Shown: positions 21,260 through 33,336, counted from the stretch's first letter. The stretch is 64,000 nucleotides of DNA from Ypsolopha sequella (GCA_934047225.1 OW203993.1:23388069-23452068); one strand, 5' to 3'. Notes: generated from the letters alone by a model not told the origin. A program made the numbers and translations.

Positions 21260-21565
21260 AAATTAGTTTTTAACTGTGAAACGAGTGCAAGTGAATCTAT
21301 TCATCATGTTCTTATTACCTAGGTTTTGTTTCATCTGTCATAGCAAAGTTGCGATCAGTTTCCAAATATTAGAATTTTAAAATTTTAAATTGTAAAATTC
21401 AAATTTACAGAAACTAATGGAAACTTTGCTATGACAGAAGAAACAAAACATAGGTAATAAGGTTTTGTTGAATAACTATTTAGTAAATTTTGAATATAAG
21501 TGTTCTGTTTCGATTAATTAGAAAAAGGCGGGTTTTTCACAATCCGGCTGCTAAACTACTCTTAA

Positions 21566-22046
21566 TAGCTTTCTTAACCTTTACATGACTACCGAAATCA
21601 CTTAATTGCGAAAACATAATTGTAAAATGAACGCAACTTATGAACGTAAAAACTTACTGTGATATACAAAATTGCAAATTTAATCGTAACCATTCGTAAC
21701 TAAAAAAAGTTCATCTAACAAGAAAATTATTATTAAATTGCCACCGCAATATTTGCTACTAAGATTGCATGATAGTAGGAACAAAACATAGCCATCCATA
21801 ATCAGTTTAACGGAGAAATATAGTGATGGGCTGAATGTGGACTTGGCCGACTAGCCGAATCATCGGCCATATCGGATTTGCAAAAACTGCTTTAAATATA
21901 ATTTGTTACCAATCGCATTAGGTTAGCATGTAAGGATTGAGTAGTAAAAATGTAAATAATAAATAAAAATAAAAAATAAAATGAAACTTGTAGTTACGTC
22001 TGTTGTAGTTAATGGTACTGTTCCTAAGTTAAGTGAACAATACGGG
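21566..22046. other. Unassigned sequence
   Basis: No gene. The ATAAAAATAAAAAATAAAAT run near 21959 precedes the LINE fragment. Confidence 0.35.
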
Positions 22047-22053
22047 ATTGTAA

Positions 22054-22803
22054 TTGCTTAGTAATAATAATCTTATAGTAAATCTTGAGAAAACGAAATG
22101 TATGAATTTTTATCAAAGAGTAAACAGAATTGGCGACATTGAAATAAAATATAATGGTAAATCAATAGAAACAGTACATGTTACAACATTTTTGGGGTTA
22201 CAGATTGATCATAAACTAACATGGAAGGCTCAAACCTCTGAAATATGTGAAAGAGTGCACAAATATGCATATCTCTTATACAAACTGTCTCAAATTGTTA
22301 ATCGCGAAACAGTTATATCTGCATACCACGGCTTCGTTGCCTCCGCACTTCGATATGGTATCATATTTTGGGGCAACTCAACCGAAAAAGAAAATGTATT
22401 TAAAGCCCAAAAACGATGCATTAGGTCAATATGTGGACTAAAAACAACGGACTCTTGCCAACCTTTTTTTAAATCGCTCAAGATACTGACTTTTCCGTCT
22501 TTATACATTTATGAGATGGCAGTTTTTGTGAAGTCAAACCCTAACTTATTTACTAAGGTCTCCGAGTCGCACCATGCTAGTACTGTAAGATCACAATTTA
22601 GACATGCATTATCTCTTCGATCAGCAAAAACTGCCTTAATGCACAAAAGTGCCATCTGTATGGGACCTAAAATTTACAACGCAATTCCAAATGACATAAA
22701 AGATTTAGATATAATTTTATTTAAGAAGAAATTATTTAATTTGCTTATTGATAAGTGTTATTATACAATTAATGATTATTTAAATGCTAATTCTTCCTTT
22801 TGA
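22054..22803 (+). pseudogene. Jockey/CR1-type LINE, reverse transcriptase C-terminal part
   Basis: A 249-residue frame with LIVNLEKTKCMNF, TTFLGLQIDHKLTW, ALRYGIIFWG, AQKRCIRSICGL and MGPKIYNAIPNDIK. These are reverse transcriptase motif 7 and the thumb and C-terminal region of a Jockey/CR1-like ORF2. The frame starts with TTG, so it has no true start; this is a 5'-truncated insertion, the usual outcome of target-primed reverse transcription. The stop at 22801-22803 is the natural end. Confidence 0.88.
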
Positions 22804-23108
22804 CATGTGTAATATAATAATTTATAATTGCTTATTGATAAGTGACATTGTACAATTAATGATTATTTAAATGCTAATTCTTTCTTTTGACATGTGTAAT
22901 ATAATCATCTATTGTAAATAATATTCATAACGTTTCATAAATGTCTATTTTTTGTTTAATGAGCATGTTTAAAGTTGCATGTGTTTAATATTTGTATGCT
23001 ATACTTTAAGGCAGAACATAGCGGTCAAACACGAAACAACCACCATCTTGTAAAAAATATATGATACACCTATGTTTCACAAATAAACGATTGATTCTGA
23101 TTCTGATT
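22804..23108 (+). mobile_element. LINE 3' UTR and tail
   Basis: Starts with a tandem duplication of about 88 bases (22740-22828 and 22829-22916, both with GCTTATTGATAAGTG and TTGACATGTGTAATATAAT). It ends AAATAAACGATTGATTCTGATTCTGATT, the short-repeat 3' tail of this LINE group. Confidence 0.75.
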
Positions 23109-23689
23109 GTGCAAGACTGTTTTGCTGCTAAAGAGAAAATATAGATCCTATAGTATTGCCGTTTTAGTTTATTTTATTCCTTTATAATATAAGTGCCGAT
23201 TAGTTGGATTTTTGCCGACTCGCCAACTAATAGCCGTCGGTCGACTATAAAATTAGCCGAATAATCGGCTTTACCGGTACATCTCTAAAATATAATTGTT
23301 GATGCCATAATGAAGATACAAATCGTTACGATATGACCTCAAACCAGGATTTTTGAGTTAAAATTTTATATTATATCGAGGTTTATAGCTCAATGTGTTT
23401 AGTTAGATTGTTTCGTTAAAAAGCCATAACCAATATTATTTTTTGAAGTTCTTTACGCAGTTAATAGTTAATATTCATTATACCCTTTTCAGTCCCGAGA
23501 TCAAAGTAAAAAAATTATTTGATATACTATATATATTATATTATATATTATTTGTATTACATTTTTTCCTGTTTTTTACTGGCTAATTGAAAAATAAATG
23601 TATATAATAATAATTTTAGAAGATAGAGTTTATCAAAATGTATGAATTAATCATTAAATATGAACAATAATATTCCTCAAAATTGCCCC

Positions 23690-23900
23690 AAAAATATGAA
23701 TAATAATAATAATAATAATGGAGATGCAAGAGCGGAACCTATGCTCCAGGTTGGAAGTGTAAAATGTCATAACGCCGGGGGCACTTGACTGTATAAGGAT
23801 CTTGCGCCCCGCAGACTCACCTCTCGACAACCTTAGCTGCTTACATTGTGTTGCCCCCTGGTGGCTAGATAGGGGGCCCACAACGGCTATCCTGTTGGAT
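23690..23900. repeat. Unclassified repeat with AAT microsatellite
   Basis: AATAATAATAATAATAATGG, then ATGTCATAACGCCGGGGGCA. The same AAT run plus ATGTCATAACGCCGGAGGCA brackets 54905-55175 beside the 60-bp minisatellite. Confidence 0.5.
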
Positions 23901-24103
23901 AGTTATTAAGCAGCAAGTCACCATCTGCCATATATAAATTTGTGAGAGATTTTCGAGGCAGATGTCCGTTATCTCACTCCATAGCCCTGTTATCCGGCCC
24001 ATTTAGCATCCCATCCTCATAGCCCACTCCAAGTCGCCAGACAGTGTCATTGATCGCACTGGCTGATGTAAACTATTTATTGTGTAATTAAGATTTTATA
24101 TTA

Positions 24104-24144
24104 ATTCCTTTGATAATGCCATAAAGGCGAAACCGGTCAGGAAG
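24104..24144 (+). ncRNA. Hammerhead-like motif, decayed
   Basis: TTCCT (24105-24109), TTGATAA, GCC-ATAAA-GGC, GAAA, CCGGTC, AGGAA (24139-24143, pairs with TTCCT). All three helices can form; the core has CUGAUGA changed to UUGAUAA. Confidence 0.42.
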
Positions 24145-24204
24145 TACGAGTATTAAATAAATTTGTGGGATAGTACAAGTGATTTTCTGTTCTTTATTTT
24201 TACG

Positions 24205-24345
24205 TTGTAAGTAGCGTTACCTAATTGGAAAACTTTCGCTCGATAGATTTTATTTTTGAAAATAGTCTCTTTTTGAGTGTTTTTTTGATTTTGTGTTTAA
24301 TCCATTTCATTTTTATGTGTCATATTTTACAATAAATTTCAATAT
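24205..24345 (+). repeat. Dispersed repeat family G, partial copy 3
   Basis: GCGTTACCTAATTGGAAAAC and CGATAGATTTTATTTTTGAA as in the copy at 18280. Confidence 0.55.
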
Positions 24346-24404
24346 TTCAAGTTTAGTTGGTCCTTCATAACTGCAAGTGGAAATATTTACCATAATGTTT
24401 TTAG

Positions 24405-24480
24405 GGTTCCGTACCCGTATTTTGTAGTGGTACGGAACCCTTTGTGCGCGAGTTCGACTCGCACTTGGCCGTTTATTTTT
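24405..24480 (+). repeat. Short copy of AGGGTTCCGTA repeat
   Basis: AGGGTTCCGTACCCG, an internal deletion, then GTACGGAACCCTTTGTGCG and GAGTTCGACTCGCACTTGG: both ends of the family joined. Confidence 0.6.
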
Positions 24481-26748
24481 TTTTACACAAGTGGCTTAGA
24501 CTTAGCGATAGGCGCTTAGTGGAAACTGTCGTTGAAACTTTGGATGAAGGGCGTTGGATGAAAAAAGGAGAGTAAGCGTTATTGCTTATTGTGACGTCAT
24601 ACTAAGGTGACAAGCCACGGCTGAAGCCTACTCCTATAGTTAAACTGAAAAGACTTGTATTAGTTAGGACTAAAGTCATTATTAGTTTGACCGTTTTCAC
24701 CTTCATACTGATAACTTCAATATTTAAATCGATTATTTTATCAATTTGAGGATCAATTAAACAATCTTAATAATTACAACTACCACACATTAAATTTCAT
24801 ATTCAATCAACTTATTCACACCACTTACATTAAAGAGCAAAAATAAAATATTTCAAAAGCAAATTACCTCATAAAATTGCACTAGAGATTTGCATCTAAA
24901 ACATATAATCTAGAACTACAAGTCTATAAGCTGGTAATTTTGGCACTTCTCAAGCGTGATTGTGACCTCAGCCGCCTTAAAGTCTGAGCGACGACACTAC
25001 ACTACCTAGTATCTCCCATGGATTTCCCTATTTGAGTACTTATTACAACGCATTAAGGACTATGGTAAATGAAGAATGCTCACGTAAGTTGAAAGGGCAA
25101 GATGTGAAGGCCTTGGTCTGACCACATCCGTTTTTGAGGCGAGATTCCGCTGCATAGTGATGGGGTGTGTCATATGCAATGAAAGACATAATAAATGACT
25201 ATATGACAAGTACCGTTAATCTGTAAGACGGATCATACATAATATATATACTGGGTCCCGTTTACAGAAATCCAAATTTTTTATTTAAATAGTTTACTAT
25301 GTGACTAGTAAAGTAAAAATACTTCAGTTCAGTAAAAATGTATGGTTTAGAAGTTATTTTTGTCTTATAAGTTGGTACAGTTGAGTAATAAATAACTGTA
25401 AAAACCGCTAGCTACATTAATACATTACTTCCTATGACAAATGTTACTCGTATTTCAATCCATGCAACAGTTTAGAGTGGTTTATGTCAAAATAGTAGAA
25501 AATTTCAATTAAATATTTATTGTATTTACATTGTACATATTCTTGTACATATTCATTAGGTATATTTATTTACTTAAAAAATGCTCTGAACACTCATGCA
25601 AACCAAAGGTTATAAACGGCGAACTGCACGACCGTCAAACAGTTTTTTACAAGTGCGATGCGTAGTTTTCAACCCTTGCTAATAATCAAATTTAAGTATA
25701 ATATGCAGGTTATAAATGCTTGGAATTTTAACTTGTATGTTAAAATTAACCTTTGAATTTTTATATATGCGACATTGCAACTTGTATCACCTGTAAATTA
25801 GCAAATTAAATGTTTATACACACAAGTTGAGAAAATAATGTAACGTGTAAAAATACTTCAATATATACTTTTCTGAAATAAATCCTTTCATTCATTAATT
25901 CATTCACTGGTTTATTCGTCCATTCATCGTCAAATATATACATTTTTGCTTTACTAAAGTATTTTTACAAGCTTTTATTTAACTTCACCTGTTAGTTAGT
26001 CAGTTAGTTAGTATATCCGAGTCCTATCTTGGAACTGAATTTTAAGCCAGTTACCCTCACTTGAGCTGATATTTTTTTGCACATACGTTTAGTTTTGGTG
26101 ACAATTATGGAAAGCTAACTGACGTTATTCTTAATCTAATTGGAACCAAAAAATAGGATTTGTCGAGGAAAATACGATAAGCTAAGTGACGTCATTCTAA
26201 ATCCAAAATGGCGGATGCCCCAAGATGACGATTTTTATTTTCTTGACATTTGACGAAGTAAATACGATTGGAATATGATAACATGTAAAAATACGGAATT
26301 TTTCCTGGGATCTCCATCAACATGCTTTTTAGCTGAATTAGCCTAGCAGAATGACGCACAAACAAACATCGAAACTTGGCTATAAAAGCAATCACATCAC
26401 TAGAAGTTCATCCACTGCTGCGGTGATGGTCTCACAACAATAACAATTTGTTACTTCAGATCCGAAGGATAATGGTGCATTAAGTAACTTACAATTTGGT
26501 TAAACATTAATATTGGCGAATTTAACTAATGACACCGCATTGTGTTGTGTTGTATTTGATGAGTGTCCGTTATAAATAGTTTTTCTGTTAGTAATAATCG
26601 GTAAATACACACTCGCTGGATTAGTAGTCGCTGAAAAGAGGAGAACTACTAGTTAGTATAAGTACTATACTATATTTAGTATACTACACATACGTTATAT
26701 AAACTAGTATACTAATATACGAGTAGTGCAGAGTGCTATATGAGGTGA
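24481..26748. other. Mostly unassigned 2.3 kb
   Basis: No gene was recognised. 25845-25925 (CTGAAATAAATCC, TTCATTCATTAATTCATTCA) looks like a LINE 3' tail. Confidence 0.35.
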
Positions 26749-26756
26749 CGTATGAG

Positions 26757-27021
26757 CAGTGGCGTGCACAGAACTTTTTGCTAGAAAAACAAGCAATTGG
26801 TCCAGAATAACAATAAAAAAATATGAAAAAAATGAAATATCACTTTGCAAAAAAAAAAGATTGTATTGGAAATTTTCACTCTAGGGTAGACATTGTCTAC
26901 CCTGGCATCATACAATATTTTTTTTTTTTCAAAGTGGTATTAAATTTTTTTTCATATTTTTTTATTATTATTCTTGACCAATTGCTTGCTTTTCCAGCAA
27001 AACGTTCTGTGCACGCCACTG
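26757..27021. mobile_element. hAT-type MITE, copy 2
   Basis: 265 bases with the same ends as 13399-13659. The 8-base duplication is CGTATGAG (26749-26756 and 27022-27029). Confidence 0.93.
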
Positions 27022-27139
27022 CGTATGAGTATCACGTATCGTATCATATCGATAAAACTTTTTGCTAATTTCGCAAAATAGTAATCGATACGCACAATAG
27101 TAATAATTGAATTTAGGAATTTCACAAAAAAGATCATCG

Positions 27140-27205
27140 AACCTTGATTCTACTGATCACTTACAGAGTCTTCAGTGTGAACTTCATGAATTAATGTCAC
27201 CTTTT
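27140..27205. repeat. Partial copy of MITE family F
   Basis: ACTGATCACTTACAGAGTCTTCAGTGTGAA and TGTCACCTTTT match one arm of the element at 31720-31985. Confidence 0.45.
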
Positions 27206-27259
27206 ATTTAGTAATAAAAGTTAACAAATTTTAATAAATATATTGTCACAACATGAATC

Positions 27260-27360
27260 TCTGAGGGGGTGTCAGAGGTATTCCCAAGTATGAACTGTTA
27301 AAAGCAAGACAGACCCCACTCGGTACACCAGCATTTTACCAACGATTATTACGTTGCAAT
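27260..27360 (-). repeat. SINE tail fragment
   Basis: GGGGGTGTCAGAGGTATTCC and CGGTACACCAGC match the reversed tail of the SINE at 14122. Confidence 0.5.
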
Positions 27361-27828
27361 GGCTCTTTTTTTAATTATGTATTTTAATTTAATAAAAAAT
27401 AAATTTTAATATTTAATATTTTTCTCGTTTATTTGAAAAAAAAAACAGATTTTACTAACAATAAAACTATGAAATATCATGAAGATATGCAACTAGATTA
27501 CCTACATAAATAAAATATAAATTCACTCTTAGATGAATTTTCTGATCCGATTTTCGACTATCATTGCACGATTTTTGTGCGCTATTTTAAAATTAAAACT
27601 CAAAAATCATAAGACAAAGATTTATGATTTATTCAAATTAATCAACAGTATTAGAGTTTTTCTAAAATAGATGGCGCCAGCAGTACATTAGATCGCGATA
27701 TCGTTTGCTGCGTGCAAATCAATTGAAGCAAAACATTACTTGTCTGCACACCCTTCATACTTAACCGGACTTGGGATTAATAATTTTTTGAAAGCACCTA
27801 CTTGTGGGAGTTGGTGTTTTAATAAAAA
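27361..27828. other. Unassigned sequence
   Basis: Only ATCGCGATATCGTTTG near 27692 recurs (58315). Confidence 0.35.
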
Positions 27829-28545
27829 AAAACCGGCCAAGTGTGTGTCGGGCCACGCGCAGTGTAGGGTTCCGTAGTTGCCCTGCAAAATATGCGAACT
27901 TCTCCAAAAACATTTTATAAGCTTGTCGACTAATACAGATCGCACCAAACTTCTAGTACGCTCGAAAGTTGCTCTTCCCAAGAACAGCCCACACATTTTG
28001 TTCCTGCTGATGCGAATCATCCCGTGTTTAGAGGGGACTAAAAGTTTGGCGCGATCTGTACTCGTCAACTTGTAAAGGCTTCTTAGCTGTGATAGTTTTC
28101 CTTTTAATTTCGTTATAATACTGCCGCGATTTTTTTCACGTCTTCAAATACAACCATTTGGCTGACAGGGGGGGGGAGGGGGGACACTTGACTCTAACAA
28201 AAATTAACACTTTTAAGCTTAATATTTCGCAAACGGAACCCTGGATTAAAAAATAATCTTCTCACACCCCCAATATTTTTAAATTACCTATCCAACGACA
28301 CTCCACACTAGAACTAGGGATAGACGAGAAAAAAAAAACATCCCCACTTTACGTGTAGGGGAGGTACCCTAAAAGAAAATCTTTTTCAAAATTTTACTGT
28401 ACCACTTTATCGGCGTGATAAATATGTATACCCATGCCAAATTACAGCTTTCTAGTACTAATAGTCTCCAAGCTAAGCCGCGGACAGACAGACGGACATG
28501 GCGAAACTATAAGGGTTCCTTGTTGTTGATAACGGAACCCTAGAA
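27829..28545 (-). repeat. Dispersed repeat family B, full copy
   Basis: Runs from AAACCGGCCAAGTGTGTGTC and AGGGTTCCGTAG to GGGTTCCTTGTTGTTGATAACGGAACCC. Further copies: 34457-34755 (distal part) and 48102-48762. Non-coding; AGGGTTCCGT ends are inverted. Confidence 0.65.
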
Positions 28546-29167
28546 ACTGATAGAGTTGGTTATATGAAGGATACTTCTTAAAAAAACAGAAATAAAGGCA
28601 AAACATAGTAATAAATGCATTGCGCGTGAATGCAGTGAATTGCGCTCTGGTGAATTCGTACTTCATTCATATCCAAAAACATAATAACTCGCGAAATTGG
28701 AACAATTCAATCAAATAAATTTTAGGCTTTCATTTAGACGGTCAATATGAAATGGTGTATGTCCCTGATTTTTTCACGTGTTGAGGACCAAAAAAATATT
28801 TAAAATAATGGGTTTTCGCCCTGAAATCGATGAAATGATACTTTTGCAAGGCTTCGTTAAGTGAATTATGAACAATTAACAAGCAAAGGAAGCACATACA
28901 CCACTTAGAGGTATCATTTATATTCTAATTAATTAAAAAGAATAAAAAATACCAAGTAATCTAAGCACAATTAAGGTATTCGGAAATAATTATTATTTCC
29001 AACGCAAAGGGCGAGACTCGCTCAGCACAGTTCTAACAGCGTGGGGCAAAGCGTGAGGCGCTTGTTTAGATCAGCCAGCCAAATATGCGCTTTGTTGTCG
29101 CGTTACGTCTCGCTTCGCATCGGAGTTGACGTTGTCCTGCACCGTATTCTTAAGGAGCGTTACGCAT
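28546..29167. other. Unassigned sequence
   Basis: 28990-29160 is a GC-richer stretch with repeated GCG triplets; no gene was supported. Confidence 0.35.
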
Positions 29168-29170
29168 TTA

Positions 29171-29397
29171 CCCCCGGTTTCTGAAAGGCCAATCAAAGTT
29201 TACAGTAGATTAAAAAAACTTTAACCGCAAATAACGGTGAAAATAAAGCATATATGAAGTCTGAATAGTGATGAATCAATAATTAAATTAGTTAATTTTT
29301 GATTTCAATGTAAAATTACCACTTTTTCTGGCTTAATCCGCAGATAATTATTTTTTAATCTACTGTTAACATTGATTGGCCTTTCAGAAACCGGGGG
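29171..29397. mobile_element. Harbinger-like MITE
   Basis: 227 bases; arms of about 48 bases start CCCCCGGTTTCTGAAAGGCC and end inverted, flanked by TTA (29168-29170, 29398-29400). A three-base TTA/TAA target fits PIF/Harbinger. Confidence 0.82.
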
Positions 29398-29572
29398 TTA
29401 GTGTGACATCAAAAAGCGCGACGTTAAAACGCGACGCTATTGACGCTGTATGTTGGATAATTTAATATTTTAAGCATTAAAATACGTAACAAACGTAACG
29501 CAATCACCCTGCGTGGCGTGCGCAGCTCAGTGTGACAGTACTGATACGCCGTAGCTACGCAGACGTGCTGCA

Positions 29573-29612
29573 CACGCCACGCACACGTCACGCACACGTC
29601 ACGCACACGCAT
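29573..29612. repeat. Short minisatellite
   Basis: Four units of about ten bases, CACGCACACGT-like. Confidence 0.6.
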
Positions 29613-29756
29613 CTGGTCTGTATCAGCCTTTAAGGCGTATGACCACGCTAAATAAGCAACTCGATGTGTGTCGGTACAAATATCAACGGAAACAACATTG
29701 AAATAATGTTTATTTCAGCGTGCCTTGAAAAGTGGCTGTTACGACAACCGACAAGA

Positions 29757-30111
29757 AAATAAACTTTTAACAAAAAAATAGCAACCGACTTCAATAGTAA
29801 CAGCAGTCATTCACTAAAAAGTTAATAATAATTCTATAAAGACCGATGGTACCGAAGCAACACTTTTGCCGACTTCTTTCTTCCTGAAACGTTATGTTAT
29901 CTAGAAGTCGGCGTTCTTATATTGGTTTTTATGTTGCTATATCGTAGGAAATACGCCGACTTCTAGATAACATAATGTTTCAGGAAGAAAGAAGTCGGCA
30001 AAAGTGTTGCTTCGGTACCATCGGTCTTTATAGAATTATTATTAACTTTTTAGTGAATGACTGCTGTTACTATTGAAGTCGGTTGCTATTTTTTTGTTAA
30101 AAGTTTATTTT
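29757..30111. mobile_element. Foldback element, family E, long copy
   Basis: Arms of about 160 bases: AACTTTTAACAAAAAAATAG, CCGACTTC, TCATTCACTAAAAAGTTAAT, CTTTTGCCGACTTCTTTCTT and ATGTTATCTAGAAGTCGGCG, all mirrored. The spacer is about 40 bases. Confidence 0.88.
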
Positions 30112-30905
30112 ATTTCACATTTTTTAGTGTTGCTGGGTTAAATTTTGAGGTATAGGTAGTTCTTGCAAACGTGGTGTTAATATGAAACGAAGTTCAAGTG
30201 AGTATAAGTAGCCATGTTTGAGTAGCTTCCTGCTATCAGCACCCTAACACAACATGATTACCGCAATCTCGAGTTATGTGCTGTCATCCGTTGAAGAGTT
30301 CTACGGTGATGAAGCCAAGATCGAAATTCAGGTGGGTACACTGGCAATTTTCAGCAATGCCCTGCAATGTGCATCCTAACACAAACTGGTTGCCGCAATC
30401 TAAAGTTATGTGCTGTCATCCGTTGAGGAGTTCTATGGTGATGAAGCCAGGATCGAAGGTCAGGTGGGTATTCTGATAATCTCCAAGTAATACCCTTGAA
30501 TCAGTACCCTAACGCAGTGATTGCCGCAATCTCGAGTTATGTGCTCTGATCCGTTGAAGAGTTCTATGGTGAATATGTTGATGAAGCCAGGATCGAAGGT
30601 CAGGTGGAAGAATGTCGATTTTCAAGTAATACCTTGTAATCAGCACCCAAGTACATAGCGATTGCCTCAATTTCGAGAGATATGCTGTCATTTTCTGAGG
30701 AGTTCCACTGCCTATCTCTGAAGACCTTCATCAGATCATGACCAAACCCAAAATGGGACCTACCTGGAAGTACACTCTTTCAAACAAAAAAAGAATTGTT
30801 CAAATCGGTTGGGAAATGACGGAGTTATGGAGTAACAACGCCAAAAAAAAAAAAAAAACATACAGTCGAATTGAGAACCGCCTCCTTTTTGAAGTCGGTT
30901 AAAAA
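30112..30905 (+). repeat. Family E tail with about 130-bp degenerate tandem repeats
   Basis: Four degenerate units, each with a GCCGCAATCTCGAGTTATGT-like block, CCGTTGAAGAGTTCTA and GATGAAGCCAGGATCGA. Then a conserved end with AATTGAGAACCGCCTCC and GAAGTCGGTTAAAAAT. A reversed version is at 2160-2604. Confidence 0.65.
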
Positions 30906-31719
30906 TAATACTTTTCACATGGACGCCATGAATGAATGAAAAAAATTCAACTTAAATTTTTTATATCTAAAAATTTTCTATAATTTGTTGACATAATAAT
31001 TAAAATCGCTTTAGGCGTTTGGAAGGAGTAAGAGAATTCTTGTGTTAATCATGTGAAACTTTCGATGACTTTCGATTTTTTTTGTCAAAACTTACAATAG
31101 AAAAACAGTTTATGAAACTTAAAATTAATTTTTGACTCTATAATGCCTATCATATATATTTATGAAAGTTTTTGGACCACCCGTGTGGGAGGAGTAGGCC
31201 TTCAAAGACAGGTCCAAATTGCAGTTGACGTATCCATCCATGCGCTTTAACGTACGCGTTCAATTTGGCGAACTAAATCCGGTCTATATGTATATCGCGG
31301 ATACTCATCAAAATTGCATTGGCAAGTCATATCATTGTCAGTCTTTCCGATAGTGTCAGAAGATATGGTTAAAGTTAGACAGTACTGTGAACATTTTGAT
31401 CAAATCGGGTCAAAGTATCAAATTTTGACCCTCTTTCACCTTTGATTCCAATCTCTTTAGGCCAATGCTTCTATTGTACTGTAAACATGCACAGTCACTT
31501 TGATCGGGATCTAGCAGGAATCTTCTTCAATTATACGACTTTATCTCAATTTGAGTTTCAAGAGTTGAGTTCTTTTTCTTTTTAAAATTCAAAATTCAAA
31601 AGTTTATTTTGCAAAATATAATACACGTATATATAATTCACAAGTAAAATTTTAATCTTATAAAAATATATGTAATAAAATAAAAACTAGATTAAATGTT
31701 TATTTAATTTATGTAGCAA
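30906..31719. other. Mostly unassigned
   Basis: 31585-31640 (AAATTCAAAATTCAAAAG, TTTATTTTGC) looks like a reversed LINE tail. Otherwise nothing. Confidence 0.35.
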
Positions 31720-31985
31720 TATACAAGGTGACTTTTTGATCATCGTCCAAATTCATACTGGAGGTTTGATAAGTGCTCAGTATCTTGGATCAGTAACAAT
31801 TTTTTTGAAATTCGTAAATATAAATTTCGGCTTCCCATAGAAATTCAGTTCCAGTCCAGAGTGAATATGGGGAGTCGAAATTTCATTTTGCGAATTTCAC
31901 CAAAATTGTTATTGATCCATGATACTGATCACTTACCAAGCCATCAGTATCAATTTGGACGATGATCAAAAAGTCACCTTGTATA
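31720..31985. mobile_element. Foldback MITE, family F, complete copy
   Basis: Ends TATACAAGGTGAC and GTCACCTTGTATA; the arms continue with TTTTTGATCATCGTCCAAAT and inward to TTACCAAGCC and TCAGTATC. Confidence 0.87.
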
Positions 31986-32285
31986 TACGATTAAAATTAT
32001 AGGTAAAATATTATTATACAAGGTGAAATCCAATCAACCGCCCGAACCCATACCGGAGACCCGGCCAGGGACCAGGAACAAGGTTCAATGATCACCAACT
32101 GAGCCCCCACGAATCCAGGCGGCCGACCAAATCCCATCCTATATACTACATAGTAATAGGTTACATATATAAATACATGCCTACCTCCGCCCATTCGATT
32201 AGTCTATATTTCTATATTCTTTCCTAATTAACATATGCACATTAAGGGAGGGGAGCTCTGAACCTTGTAGGGCACTCGCTTATCG

Positions 32286-32425
32286 TGCTGGAGGTATTTT
32301 ACTTCTCGAGGACTCCGGGAGGAATATTATGGAGTCACGTTTACTTCGTCAAGACTCTAGAAGGAATATTTGTGGAGAGGCAGCTATACTTCAGCAGGAC
32401 TCTAGAAGAAATCTTGCTCGTGTTT
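32286..32425 (+). repeat. Degenerate 54-bp tandem repeat
   Basis: About 2.5 units with TTTACTTC, GGACTC and GAGGAATAT. In frame it reads YFSRT, YFVKT, YFSRT. Confidence 0.5.
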
Positions 32426-32637
32426 TATTTGAAAGATCTTTTATACTGGATCTGTATTTATTTTTGGAAAACACGAAATAAATCACTCAATGCGACGTAT
32501 GTCGATCCATAAAGGTTATCGATTGCCAACTAAACATGAACAAATAGTCTTTTAATCTTACTATAAGACCTAGCCTTACCTAAACCTAACCTAGCTATAT
32601 GTTACAGTACTTAGTAAGATATTTTATGTTCACTAGG

Positions 32638-33170
32638 TGGTAGTGGTAGAGCTGATGCCGGGCTCGACAATGGAGGTACTGTTGGAATATAAACAACGAA
32701 ACGCATTTAACGCAGCTATGCGCTTTATTGTCAGCGATATCGAAACGCATTAGACAGCTGTCATCATGTATAGCGTTCTCTTTTGTACTTGTGAAACTAT
32801 GTTGTCGGTCTCTCTCGCTCCTTCTTTTTAGACCGCCATTGCCCTGTTGAAACTGTGTACATTTTTCTCTTAATTAATATTCGTTTTTGTCTAAGGAATC
32901 TGTGTTTACTTTCACCAAAAACCCTTCATATACCACCATCTTACTCGCAAACCCCCCCAAAGTTATTTGGGGGCAAGTAAGAGAACAGCTCTCAACCAGG
33001 TCGCTCACCATGCCTGGGACTGATTGATGGCAGTATATCCGTCCCCAATTACCGGGCCTCTATAAAACATACAGTGACAGGCAACGCAGCGACGTCACTG
33101 GTGCGAAGTTTTCGGGACCGCGCTCACCTATCCGCCTGCCCAGCGCGTGTGGTGCGGCGGCAACAACGGC
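32638..33170 (+). mobile_element. RTE-associated repeat, interrupted copy
   Basis: GGTAGAGCTGATGCCGGGCTCGA, GTATATCCGTCCCCAATTA, CCGGGCCT and GCCTGCCCAGCGCGTGTG align with the repeat at 53426-53790. Here 32680-32928 interrupts it. Confidence 0.65.
32680..32928. mobile_element. Insertion in the repeat, possible solo LTR
   Basis: Absent from the sister copy at 53426. It begins TGTTGGAATATAAAC and ends CCCTTCA, as LTRs of BEL/Pao type often do. The flanks GGTAC and TATAC agree at only three of five bases, so the class is tentative. Confidence 0.45.
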
Positions 33171-33336
33171 CGAATGAGCTAAGCGGCACGAATGTACGGC
33201 CTAGCTACGGGACCTAGCTATATATTTGCGCCGTTTGGGGTTGAAATGCTAGGGCTGTGGGGGCCAGAGGCGCGTCGACTTTTTCACGAAGTATCGTCGC
33301 GCCTGGTCGACGCCTCGGTGACCCAAGAGCTAGCGC

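Larger units (their letters stand above)
20871..21565. mobile_element. Nested palindromic element with inverted ribozyme motifs
   Basis: The outer arms (GCAGCCGG, AAAAACCCGCCTTTTT, CGAAACAGAACACTTATATT) run from TTAA at 20871 to TTAA ending 21565. Inside lies a second palindrome, about 21042-21312, whose arms each hold a hammerhead-like motif. A third palindrome, about 21315-21468, is built of ATTACCTAGGTTTTGTTTC and TCATAGCAAAG. This indicates at least two insertions in a TTAA-flanked carrier. Confidence 0.75.
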
